A stretch of DNA of 64,000 nucleotides from Faecalibacillus intestinalis (lineage in GTDB: Bacteria > Bacillota_I > Bacilli_A > Erysipelotrichales > Coprobacillaceae), in NCBI RefSeq assembly GCF_003024685.1, contig NZ_PYLQ01000011.1:18958-82957 (forward strand). Reading direction: 5' to 3'. The position numbers were made by a program, and so were the translations under genes. Shown piece by piece: positions 18,301-26,101 of this stretch (the first letter of the stretch is position 1; each line of letters opens with the position of its first letter). Below the pieces are notes generated by a model. It was given only the letters and a program-made list of their open reading frames with translations, ran no database searches and was not told the origin of the DNA.

Positions 18301-20777
18301 CAGTTGATACAATGCCTCAAGATGGTTATGATGGAACAATCATGAAAGGAATTTATAAATTAACAGGGTTAACATTAGATAAAGCAGCTATTGGTGATGA
18401 AATAAATGATGTTGAAATTTGGTATACAAATAATGCTGAAAAATACGGAAGAAAAAAAGCAGATGGAATAAAAGCATCTGATGTTACAGAAGAAAATGGT
18501 TGGAAAAAGGCTGAAATAGTTGAAGAAAATGGAGAAGTAATAATTAAAGGTAAGGACTTGATTGGTGCATGGCCAACAGTTATTGCTTATAAAGATAAAA
18601 AATTAAAAGGAAATTGTTCTTTTAAATTAAAAATGGAATATGCTGCTATTGCTGCAGAAGGAGATCATTTACTTAATTCAATTTCTACATTACATCAAGA
18701 TACTTTGCTTAGTGATGATGCATCTGTAGATGTTGTTAAACGTTCATTAGAAGGAACTGTTTGGATTGATAAAGATAAAGATGGTAAATTGGAAGATGGT
18801 GAAAAAAGAGTAGAAAATGTTAAGGTGATTATTCTTAAGAAAAATGGTGATTGCTATGAATCATTTGAAGCTTATGAAGAAGTTGTACAAGATGGAGATA
18901 TTTATAAAACAATTACACATCCAACAACAATTACAACAGATAAAAACGGACATTACAAATTTGAAGGTTTACCTGAAGGTGAATATACAGTTGTTTTTGA
19001 ATCATCTGATCAAACATCTTTAGAAAAATATGAAGCAACAATTGCTAATCAAGGTAGTGATAAAGAAAGTTCAAAAGTTACATCCGATAATATAGTTACA
19101 AAAAGTGAAACAGATCAAAGAATTGTAACAGGATCAATTCCTAATCTAACAATGCCTTCTAAAGAAGAAATGATTAATAACGGGCAATATGAATATAACT
19201 TACCAAATCAAAACTTAGGTTTAATTGAACCAATTATTCATATTAGTGGTGAAAAAATTTGGGATGATGTAGAAGACTACGATGGATTACGTCCAAATTC
19301 TATTGGAATACAAATAAAAAACGGTGATACAATTGTTAAAACAATTACTGTAACAAAAGATAATAATTGGAAATGGTCTGTTGATATGCCAAAATATGAT
19401 AATCAAGGACAAGTAATTCAATATACAATAGATGAAGTAGATGTTGCTCATTATAATAAAACAATTAATTATGATGAAGATACAAAGAGTTATCAAATAA
19501 CGAATAAACATAAGGTTGAAAAAATTACGATACCAGTTGAAAAAGTATGGAATGATAATAACAATAATGATGGTAAACGTACAAAACAAGTTATTGTTCA
19601 TTTATATGCTGATGGTAAAGATACTGGAAAGACACTAACATTAAGTGATACTAATCATTGGAAAGATTCATTTGTTAATTTAGATCAATACAGCAATGGA
19701 AATAAAATTAATTATACTGTAAAAGAAGAAAAAGTGAATGGATATGAAATAGGATATACAGGTAGTCAAGATAAAGGCTATGTTATTACCAATACACATG
19801 ATGTTGAAACAGTAGAAGTTAAAGGAACTAAAACATGGAATGATAATCATGATCAGGATGGAAAACGTCCTGAAAATATTACTGTTAGATTATATGCTGA
19901 TGGTGTAGAAATTGCCTCAAAAGTAGTTGATAAAGATTCTAATTGGACATATGATTTTGGAAAACTTTCAAAATATAAAAAAGGAAAAGAAATCAATTAT
20001 ACAGTAGATGAAGATGAAGTAGCAGGTTATACTACAGAAATTAATAATTATGATATTACAAATACACATAAAATCTTAAAAACAAGTGTAAATGTAACAA
20101 AAGAATGGAATGATCAAGATAATCAAGATGGTAAACGTGCTAAACAAGTTATTGTTCATTTATACGCTAATGGTAAAGATACTGGAAAAACATTAACTTT
20201 AAGTGATGATAATCAATGGATTAGTTCATTTGATGATTTAAATCAATATAAAGATAGAAAAGAAATTGTTTATACAGTTCAAGAAGATGAAGTTAAAGGA
20301 TATAAAGTAGGTATTACTGGAAATCAAAAGGATGGTTATATTATTACAAATAGTCATGATGTTGAAACTGTTCATCTTAAAGGAACTAAGACTTGGATTG
20401 ATAATCATGATCAAGCACATCAAAGACCTGATACTATTAGAGTACGTCTATATGCTGATGGAAAAGAAATTGCATTTCTAGATGTTTCAAAATCACAAGA
20501 TTGGACATATGACTTTGGAAATCTTTCAAAATATAAAGAAGGAAAAGAAATCAATTATACAACCAGTGAAGATTATGTTAAAGGATATAATACATCTATT
20601 GATGGTATGAATATTACTAATACTTATGTACCAGTTATAACAACAATTAAAAATGATGCAACTCAACATAAGTTATCTAAAATATTAACTGGAGATAATA
20701 CAAATATTGTTTTATATTTAGGAATTTGCGTTTTAGCTATTATTGGATTGTATTTATTAAAGAAACAAAAGGCATAG
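15393..20777 (+). CDS. Giant wall-anchored adhesin with SdrD-B/CnaB isopeptide domains, c-di-GMP controlled
   Basis: 1794 residues. Signal peptide 1-32. A long N-terminal ectodomain (~35-1110) has no family I can name. An SdrD B-like module (~1115-1250) begins LEGTVWIDKDKDGKLEDGE. Five CnaB-type domains (~1284-1746) follow. Each shows Lys (KTW/KVW/KEW/KIW), Glu (YTVxE-like) and Asn (ITNTH-like), the triad for an internal Lys-Asn isopeptide bond. The end is KILTGDN, a membrane helix and KKQKA, a relaxed sorting signal. The architecture is that of a stiff Gram-positive adhesin stalk. GGAAGG precedes the ATG. Control is by the riboswitch upstream, linking it to sessile growth. Confidence 0.88.
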   Translation: MKKIFKKFKGIFCFTICLCIAVATFQVGVFAEESGVIVNSKLLQNNDGTVYGNGILSGLGDNGTPELNQLCYNKETGENRGYDNSQANDIVCSFDTVTYRVNTTLQNLGNVNHTITYEFIIPNDDELVLSTQTVTSDKIPEPVIDGNNKIYTISKELNVNEYNGGAIGVGFGLQIKNKHQDDTIEPTINVYVDNDKNHMSTVDNMKPVIVTTAPMYNIVLKKKTETIKLAEYDFDSDHTGYYGNPLLNGKDKDIKGYKINYGVALEVRKPGNGMRGVELPDPTKPFKFDVDLSEFTVNGINASSDFTPLLYRVCENKRDGDAVTDIAYSNKNASGNANDRIYCSNSGNYVVTQEGTTLHFEVTGYDTDFNHFPTGYENMPIGYSNGDINSILEGVFSTQQFQVVYPNNNETTSLSSYNPDTTGKTNISATAKVINMHAYSEVDGNVTTKETKIDDNKQTSNWDNTSPGSRNQSIFYSSTSNKKTWTDEYTPGKKFTNVDGDIAAVGATDLGFTVGYDQTNIISEDGNINNYPVAIDQLVLFNRNAFDEVKMKNFSREDTGYKCKISYGISNDGEALTNESMRTKNLSDFKFYDSLEDMKDDLKNNGRKQTCCDVVYVQYRGCPTKKGKPDVNLLTQFTSNLKKNPNIADQVYMVTAVTNTWSISDMQAYEQDVREYRGKTNGEKLNSEDWKQWIWHKTEQGKKPDELFKNINPSNATLDYRNEYTVPTYENGVYSDKVTPNNNITFADGIYVVPYTTSITKQVAQKSNGESRKFYNVSSNERYVDYKIDSKMSFWDNVTIPEGSTTTVYLEDTLPDGLTYIPNSAYWGGNYKSQFPKEGKVEGGKAIEPTISTNENGKTVLKWKIKKVNLVNGTLPSLYYSCKIGNTTDLNQDVNNNDVLQNTINIQTDEDKRPFTTYNNNEVTTSIIVNKNNEFYLGKTGKSVLELEDKGDFNLLLSNVNSNARDDVFAVDTMPQDGYDGTIMKGIYKLTGLTLDKAAIGDEINDVEIWYTNNAEKYGRKKADGIKASDVTEENGWKKAEIVEENGEVIIKGKDLIGAWPTVIAYKDKKLKGNCSFKLKMEYAAIAAEGDHLLNSISTLHQDTLLSDDASVDVVKRSLEGTVWIDKDKDGKLEDGEKRVENVKVIILKKNGDCYESFEAYEEVVQDGDIYKTITHPTTITTDKNGHYKFEGLPEGEYTVVFESSDQTSLEKYEATIANQGSDKESSKVTSDNIVTKSETDQRIVTGSIPNLTMPSKEEMINNGQYEYNLPNQNLGLIEPIIHISGEKIWDDVEDYDGLRPNSIGIQIKNGDTIVKTITVTKDNNWKWSVDMPKYDNQGQVIQYTIDEVDVAHYNKTINYDEDTKSYQITNKHKVEKITIPVEKVWNDNNNNDGKRTKQVIVHLYADGKDTGKTLTLSDTNHWKDSFVNLDQYSNGNKINYTVKEEKVNGYEIGYTGSQDKGYVITNTHDVETVEVKGTKTWNDNHDQDGKRPENITVRLYADGVEIASKVVDKDSNWTYDFGKLSKYKKGKEINYTVDEDEVAGYTTEINNYDITNTHKILKTSVNVTKEWNDQDNQDGKRAKQVIVHLYANGKDTGKTLTLSDDNQWISSFDDLNQYKDRKEIVYTVQEDEVKGYKVGITGNQKDGYIITNSHDVETVHLKGTKTWIDNHDQAHQRPDTIRVRLYADGKEIAFLDVSKSQDWTYDFGNLSKYKEGKEINYTTSEDYVKGYNTSIDGMNITNTYVPVITTIKNDATQHKLSKILTGDNTNIVLYLGICVLAIIGLYLLKKQKA
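19244..20630 (+). repeat. Five tandem CnaB-coding repeats with an A-B-A-B pattern
   Basis: Units of about 280 bp begin near 19244, 19530, 19815, 20088 and 20373. Units 2 and 4 are near-identical in their core (KQVIVHLYADGKDTGKTLT versus KQVIVHLYANGKDTGKTLT). Units 3 and 5 match each other (KGTKTWNDNHDQ versus KGTKTWIDNHDQ). The array therefore grew by duplication of a two-domain block. Confidence 0.8.
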
Positions 20778-20781
20778 CCTT

Positions 20782-20815
20782 AAAGTGAGGATTAAAAACC
20801 TCACTTTTCTTTTTA
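20782..20815 (+). terminator. Intrinsic terminator of the adhesin gene
   Basis: AAAGTGAGG (20782-20790), 8-base loop, CCTCACTTT (20799-20807), then TCTTTTT. Confidence 0.85.
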
Positions 20816-20822
20816 TTAAGTA

Positions 20823-20851
20823 TTATGTAACATTAAATGAAACCTGTGACA
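20823..20851 (+). promoter_or_regulatory. 29-bp element, copy 3 of 3
   Basis: TTATGTAACAT, TAAATGAAACC, TGTGACA. By eye it matches copy 2 at 22 of 29 positions without gaps and shares the final TGTGACA. It is upstream of the decayed small gene. Confidence 0.45.
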
Positions 20852-20949
20852 GCCTTTAGCTAATCTCTTTATTTAAGCTCTTAATGAGTGTATATTAATC
20901 ATGTGGTGTGTTAGACATCAACATTTAGATATTTTTATATCTTCTTCCC

Positions 20950-20986
20950 AAACTATATTAAAGATACTAACTCTTTAATATAGTTT
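20950..20986 (+). terminator. Strong hairpin in the leader of the decayed small gene
   Basis: A perfect 15-bp stem (20950-20964 against 20972-20986) with a 7-base loop, ending GTTT then TCC. It could be an attenuator or the terminator of a short leader RNA starting near 20900; the T tract is short. It ends about 25 bases before the start codon at 21012. Confidence 0.45.
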
Positions 20987-21011
20987 TCCACTATTTAGAA
21001 AGGATTTAATG

Positions 21012-21263
21012 ATGAACGAAAAAATAGAATTGTTAGAAAAAATAAGAATTTCTACTGATAGAAATTATATTTCAGGTTTACGAAATAATATTGCTTTTAC
21101 TTATACGCAAGTAAATAAGATTCTATTTTTTTCAATAGATGATTATTCTTTAGATGAATGGAATAATGCTATCAAGTATATTAATTAAAAGGACCTTTCA
21201 TTTAACACAAAAAAAGAGGTAAAAAAAATAATTATATACTCATGTTTATTAAAGCAAGATTAA
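21012..21263 (+). pseudogene. Decayed paralogue of the 78-aa small protein, in-frame TAA
   Basis: ATG at 21012 follows GAAAGG. The first 58 codons read MNEKIELLEKIRISTDRNYI and later IDDYSLDEWNNAIKYIN, clearly related to the product of 14934-15170 (IDDYSLKEWNDAAKYV). A TAA at 21186-21188 then interrupts. The same frame continues KDLSFNTKKEVKKIIIYSC and stops at 21263, matching the remaining length of the intact copy. Either the short 58-residue form is used or the gene is dying. Confidence 0.65.
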
Positions 21264-21359
21264 ATGATTTATAGAGATTACGAACATTTCGTAATTTTTT
21301 TATTTTTTTAAAGAAAAAAGTAAAAAAAGAGACGATATATATAATAGGAGGTATATTTT

Positions 21360-22241
21360 ATGGAAGGTATAATTGAAAAAAGTTCATCTAATCATAAACT
21401 AGTATTAGATAACTATTGTAAGTTGATTATTTGTCATGAAGAAATATTAAGTAGAATAGTTAAATGTTTTGTTGATGAAGCAAAACATTTAACTCTGAAT
21501 GAAATTGAAAGATTGATCAAAGAAAAGAAATCTTTTCAACATTTAGATAAAGAAAACTTTATTCCCTATAGTGGTAAAACGAATTATGATTTCCTTTGTA
21601 CGATTGATTTATCCCCAAGAATCTATCTAAATGTTGAAATACAAAACGATCCAAATCCAGGTTATTCTCTGATTACACGAGGTCTTACTTATATCTCAAG
21701 AATCATGACCACACAATGGAAAAATGAATATTATGACTATGATTATAATCATATAAAGAAAGTCTATTCAATTTGGATATTACCACAATCTGCCAAAAAG
21801 AATGATGGTCATATCAATGCATATAAGATAGATGAAATAAATATCAATGGAACAACAATAGAAAGAATAGAAACCTATGACAAAGGTGTACTTATTATGA
21901 TATACTTGAACAAAGAACATGATACTAATGAAAAGTATATAATCTATGATAACATACTAACACCACTTGTTACTTTTTTAAATAATGTATTAAATTATCA
22001 AGAAAAAAGAAAGATTTTGAAAAAATATGGTTTTAAGGTAATAGATAAGGAGATAGAAAAGATGTGTAACTTAGGAGAAATGATTGAAAGAGAAGCAAAA
22101 CAAAAAGAAAGAAGAGTAATGAACCTAGAACATTTACAAAATGTAATGCATGAGCTTCAATGTTCTATGCAAAGAGCAATGGATATTTTAAAATTAACAG
22201 ATGATGAAAGAGAAGAAATTAGAAAATATTTTCAAGCTTAA
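21360..22241 (+). CDS. PD-(D/E)XK nuclease family protein (Rpn/PDDEXK_2 transposase-like)
   Basis: 293 residues. The nuclease core appears as FIPYSGKTNYDFLCTIDL followed by RIYLNVEIQND, giving the D...ExQ pattern of PDDEXK_2 proteins. The C-terminal third is charged, with a helical tail. These proteins are usually annotated as recombination-promoting nucleases or putative transposases and occur in many copies in Firmicutes. AGGAGG precedes the ATG by 8 bases. It is a single-gene unit. No terminal repeats were seen around it. Confidence 0.75.
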   Translation: MEGIIEKSSSNHKLVLDNYCKLIICHEEILSRIVKCFVDEAKHLTLNEIERLIKEKKSFQHLDKENFIPYSGKTNYDFLCTIDLSPRIYLNVEIQNDPNPGYSLITRGLTYISRIMTTQWKNEYYDYDYNHIKKVYSIWILPQSAKKNDGHINAYKIDEININGTTIERIETYDKGVLIMIYLNKEHDTNEKYIIYDNILTPLVTFLNNVLNYQEKRKILKKYGFKVIDKEIEKMCNLGEMIEREAKQKERRVMNLEHLQNVMHELQCSMQRAMDILKLTDDEREEIRKYFQA

Positions 22242-22244
22242 CAT

Positions 22245-22272
22245 AAAAGGATAGCAGTTTAGCTATCCTTTT
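22245..22272 (+). terminator. Terminator between convergent genes
   Basis: AAAAGGATAGC (22245-22255), loop AGTTTA, GCTATCCTTTT (22262-22272). Both flanks are A/T-rich, so it probably serves both strands. Confidence 0.8.
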
Positions 22273-22279
22273 TAAAAGA

Positions 22280-23191
22280 CTACACTTTTTTATTTGTGTT
22301 TTTAATAATATAAATAGGTCGTTGTTTAGATTCAAAATAACAAGAGGAACAATATTGGCCTAAAATAGCTACAAATACAAGTTGGATACCACTTAAAAAT
22401 AAAACTAAACTTGTTAAGTAGGATAGATGATGAATAAAAATAGAATATAAAGATATAAAACATGCTATTAATATCAATATTCCGCCAATAACTCCAGCCA
22501 TTGTAATGGGTGTAGAAGAAAAAGAAAAGATACCTTTAAATGCATAAGAAAATAAACTTTTAAAACTCCATTTTGTCTTACCTGCAGGACGTTCTACATT
22601 ATGAAATTCTAACCATTTAGTATTAAAACCAACAAAAGAAAACATGCCTTTCATATAACGATTATATTCTTTTAATTCTAAAATCGCATCTACCATTTGT
22701 CTTGTCATCATTCTAAAATCACCTGCTCCATCATCCATATCCATTTTCGTAAGATATTGAATCACTTTATAAAAACTATGTGATAAAAAATTTCTTAATT
22801 TATTTTCACCAATACGATCAATTCTTTTACCAGCACAACAATCATAGTCTTCATATTTTAATGCTTGATACATAGATTCTAATAAATAAGGTGGATGTTG
22901 TAGATCTGCATCCATGATGACTACATAATCACCACTCGCATTTTCTAAACCAGCATACATAGCGGCTTCTTTTCCAAAATTACGTGAAAATGAATAATAG
23001 AAACAATGTTTATTTTTATGTGCTAATAGTTTGAGTATATCTTCACTATGATCTTGACTACCATCATTAATAAAAAGAATTTCATAATCAATATTTTGAA
23101 TTTTCTCTAAAGTATGTACAACTTCTTTATAGAAAAGGGGTAAAACTTCTTCTTCGTTAAAACATGGAACAATGACACTTATTTTATCCAT
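22280..23191 (-). CDS. Polyprenyl-phosphate glycosyltransferase, CsbB/GtrB-like GT2
   Basis: 303 residues. GT2 domain with ISVIVPCFNEEEVLPLF, the DGSQDHSE motif and MDADLQHPP as the metal-binding DxD region. Two C-terminal membrane helices (~230-290) are typical of CsbB/GtrB/DPM1-type enzymes, which load a sugar onto undecaprenyl phosphate. The ATG at 23191 (GAAGGTG upstream) is preferred to an earlier in-frame start; it overlaps the GtrA gene by 8 bases (ATGGATAA). It is the last gene of a three-gene operon with GtrA and YfhO homologues. Confidence 0.85.
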   Translation of the reverse strand: MDKISVIVPCFNEEEVLPLFYKEVVHTLEKIQNIDYEILFINDGSQDHSEDILKLLAHKNKHCFYYSFSRNFGKEAAMYAGLENASGDYVVIMDADLQHPPYLLESMYQALKYEDYDCCAGKRIDRIGENKLRNFLSHSFYKVIQYLTKMDMDDGAGDFRMMTRQMVDAILELKEYNRYMKGMFSFVGFNTKWLEFHNVERPAGKTKWSFKSLFSYAFKGIFSFSSTPITMAGVIGGILILIACFISLYSIFIHHLSYLTSLVLFLSGIQLVFVAILGQYCSSCYFESKQRPIYIIKNTNKKV

Positions 23192-23579
23192 TATAAACAC
23201 CTTCTTTTTTAAAAATTTTAAACTTACATAAAACATAATTTGATAAAATAGTTACAAAACTTACTAATAACTTAGAAAACATGGGTTGTATATGCATTAA
23301 AGTAATAAAAATATATAAACAACCATTTTCAACAATTAAAGTTAAAAATCTTAACAAAACAAAAGAACTCAATTCTTTTTTGATATCATTTTGACTTTCA
23401 AATACATATTTTTTATTAGCATAATAAGCAAATATAACAGCAAAAAACCAGGAGATACTATTAGCGACTAACCAATGACAATGGATCATCAATAAAACAA
23501 AATAAACAATATAATTAACAAGTGTAGTCATAATACCTACAAAAACATAACTAATAATCTCTTTAGTATTTTCTTTCAT
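23184..23579 (-). CDS. GtrA/GtcA family membrane protein (lipid-linked sugar flippase)
   Basis: 131 residues, four predicted membrane helices (IISYVFVGIMTTLVNYIVYF at the N-terminus). GtrA-family proteins are thought to move polyprenyl-phosphate-linked sugars across the membrane. It overlaps both neighbours (17 bases with YfhO, 8 with the glycosyltransferase), so the three are co-translated. Confidence 0.85.
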   Translation of the reverse strand: MKENTKEIISYVFVGIMTTLVNYIVYFVLLMIHCHWLVANSISWFFAVIFAYYANKKYVFESQNDIKKELSSFVLLRFLTLIVENGCLYIFITLMHIQPMFSKLLVSFVTILSNYVLCKFKIFKKEGVYNG

Positions 23580-25929
23580 CTTTTATTTTCCTTTCAATTA
23601 AATAATGTATAAAAACAACCATAAATCCAAAATAAGATAAAATAAAACCTAATCTATAACTATAAGGAGTAAACTTAATTTGAATTTGATGTTTTCCTTT
23701 TTTGATTTTACATCCTAAAAAAGCTTCGTTAACAACTTCACTTTTAACTTCTTGATGATCAACTAAAATTTGATATCCACGATCATAAGGAATACGTGTA
23801 ATAAAATAACCATCATTACTTACATTTATTGTTCCATTTAAAATATCTTTTCCTTTATTTATAGATAGAGGATCAACTTTTATATTTTTAAGAGCATTTT
23901 TATTTAAAGAATAAGTTTGAATATTCTTTAAGTCATAGTGTCCTTTAGATAATGAAATAGATAATTGTTGAGCTGTTAATAAATAAGTAAAATGTGTATT
24001 TTGATTATAATAAGGTGAAGTACTTTTTGATAATTTATTTTTTATACCATTAATAGTAATAGAAACACTTTGTAAAGGTAGATGATTAATAACATCTCCT
24101 TCAATTACAATGATTTCATTATTTGTTTTTCTATTTAGTTGATAATTAATATGTGTTTTTTTATTATTTTTAATTTGATATTCTTTTTTTAAACCCATAT
24201 CTTCTTTAATAAATTGACTTTGATAATCATTATTTCCATCTTTTACAATTGCTTGATGATATAGTGTATCTAAAGTATAAGGGTATTTCAGTTTTTGAAA
24301 TTGGTTTTGACTATAAAGTTGATTTGTCGCATAAGCGATAGGTTTAACATCTTGACTTTGATAAAGCTTTAAACCATTTATTTCATCAACTTTTTGATAT
24401 CCTTCAATTTTCTTTTTAGAAACAACAGAATCAACAGACATCAGTTTTAAATAAAAGAGATGATTTTGATCTATTTGGGCAACACGATTATTAATTGAAA
24501 TAGGCAATTTCAATGTATCATATAAGTATGAATTATATAATTTATGATTTGTTGATGTATAACCAGAAATACGTGTTATTTGATTTTGATATGTTTGATT
24601 CATATTTTGTTTGCTTTGATTTAAATTAACTAAAGTATTGATTTTATTTCTTTGAATGAGTGTTTCTACTTCTTCATTTGAATAGTTTTGATATTGTTTT
24701 GTTGATATAAAACTTGTTGTTGGATTATTAAAATAAACAACAAGTAAAGGAATCAATAAATAGATAAAAACTATTTGTTGATGGTGCTTATAAAAATAAA
24801 GAATGGTTAAGCTGACGATTAAATCAATACATACAAGATAAGGTTGAGTGATAAAAAATAATGGTAAAATAATTAAAATAAGCATAGAATAATTGATTCT
24901 AAAAGTGAAATCTTCTAAAACTAAACCTGCTTGTAAAATAATGAGAGGTATAAATACAATGAGTATTTTACTTCTAGCATATAAAAAACCATTCATTATA
25001 AAACTAATTAAAGGACAAAACATAGAAATTATAATAATTAATGATAGTAAACGCGTTTTCTTTTTATATAGACCATATACAATTAAAATCCAAATAAGAT
25101 ATGTAAATCCACAACCATAATTGTTATAAAGTAAACCTTTTAAAGAAAAGGTAGGCATTAATAAATCTAATAGATGTGTTGAACTTACACTTTTACTACC
25201 ATCAACAATAACATATAAAGTAGGAATTGTATAAATAGCAGTTAGTAATACAATACCTACATAAGCTATTAATAAATGAAATAAAGGTTTCTTATATTCT
25301 TTATGATTGGCACATTGCATAACGAAATAAATAAAACAAACAATAAAACAAGCAATACAATAAAAATAACTATGTAAAACAATACAACTTCCCCAAATAA
25401 TAATGCCTGTAAAATGATGATTAATAAAATAATGATCAATACTTCTTAACATCAAAAATAAAAAAGGCATATAATTCACAAACATGACTTGTTTGTGAAA
25501 TTGAAAAAAGATAGAAGATAATAAAACAAATAAACTTAATAAAAAACATAAATCATTTCTTTTTAAATGTCTTTTTAGGAAAAAATAACAAGTTAAATTT
25601 GTTAGAATTAAAAGAAATACTTGATAACCAATAAAAAGATCAATCATCTTTACATTGATAAATAGTGCTCCTAATAAAACATCAAATCTTAAAGAACCAT
25701 AATAAGAAAAATAATAAATATTAACTCCTGACATTAAATGAGAAAGATAAGTAGGAAAAATAGTTCCTTCTTCTCTTATCGCATGTCTTAATGCATCAGC
25801 AATTGTAATATGTTGATTAAACCAATCAACTTTATTTCCAAATAATAAGTTTTGACTTGTGATAATAAATAAAAATAACAAGGGAATCATTATTAAAAGG
25901 AATATATATAAATAATCTTTTCTTTTCAT
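23563..25929 (-). CDS. YfhO family membrane glycosyltransferase
   Basis: 788 residues, about 12 membrane helices in residues 1-395 followed by a large extracytoplasmic region (~400-755) and a last helix (RLGFILSYFGFMVVFIHYL). This is the YfhO layout. In Bacillus subtilis, YfhO transfers GlcNAc from the CsbB product to lipoteichoic acid. With GtrA and a CsbB-like GT2 behind it, the operon is a complete load-flip-transfer set, probably decorating teichoic acid (inference). Four TTAAGA-like repeats lie upstream. Confidence 0.85.
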   Translation of the reverse strand: MKRKDYLYIFLLIMIPLLFLFIITSQNLLFGNKVDWFNQHITIADALRHAIREEGTIFPTYLSHLMSGVNIYYFSYYGSLRFDVLLGALFINVKMIDLFIGYQVFLLILTNLTCYFFLKRHLKRNDLCFLLSLFVLLSSIFFQFHKQVMFVNYMPFLFLMLRSIDHYFINHHFTGIIIWGSCIVLHSYFYCIACFIVCFIYFVMQCANHKEYKKPLFHLLIAYVGIVLLTAIYTIPTLYVIVDGSKSVSSTHLLDLLMPTFSLKGLLYNNYGCGFTYLIWILIVYGLYKKKTRLLSLIIIISMFCPLISFIMNGFLYARSKILIVFIPLIILQAGLVLEDFTFRINYSMLILIILPLFFITQPYLVCIDLIVSLTILYFYKHHQQIVFIYLLIPLLVVYFNNPTTSFISTKQYQNYSNEEVETLIQRNKINTLVNLNQSKQNMNQTYQNQITRISGYTSTNHKLYNSYLYDTLKLPISINNRVAQIDQNHLFYLKLMSVDSVVSKKKIEGYQKVDEINGLKLYQSQDVKPIAYATNQLYSQNQFQKLKYPYTLDTLYHQAIVKDGNNDYQSQFIKEDMGLKKEYQIKNNKKTHINYQLNRKTNNEIIVIEGDVINHLPLQSVSITINGIKNKLSKSTSPYYNQNTHFTYLLTAQQLSISLSKGHYDLKNIQTYSLNKNALKNIKVDPLSINKGKDILNGTINVSNDGYFITRIPYDRGYQILVDHQEVKSEVVNEAFLGCKIKKGKHQIQIKFTPYSYRLGFILSYFGFMVVFIHYLIERKIKDERKY

Positions 25930-25964
25930 CTTTTTTTACCTCAAAAAGAATTGTATCAATGAAT

Positions 25965-26004
25965 TCTTAATAATCGCCTTAATTAATTCTAAAGAATTCC
26001 TAAA
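25965..26004 (-). promoter_or_regulatory. TTAAGA-type direct repeats before the YfhO operon
   Basis: Read on the minus strand: TTTAGG (26004-25999), TTTAGA (25993-25988), TTAAGG (25982-25977), TTAAGA (25970-25965), at 11, 11 and 12 bp. Same-face spacing of this kind is typical of OmpR/PhoP-type response regulator sites. Confidence 0.45.
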
Positions 26005-26041
26005 CAACTTTATAAATTGTGGTTATTCTTTTTAGAAAGTC

Positions 26042-26067
26042 TTAAGAATTCTTATGAATTGTTATTA
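26042..26067 (+). promoter_or_regulatory. TTAAGA-type direct repeats before the PIG-L/two-component operon
   Basis: TTAAGA (26042), TTATGA (26052) and TTATTA (26062) at a 10-bp period, about 35 bp before the start codon. Compare the repeats at 25965, 30528 and 31695. Confidence 0.4.
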
Positions 26068-26101
26068 AGAAAGAAGTGATAAGGTATAAGAGGTGATAGA
26101 A

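Noticed and set aside
21360..22241. A complete mobile element around the PD-(D/E)XK protein
   Set aside because: No terminal inverted repeats or target duplications were seen; it has an ordinary terminator like its neighbours.
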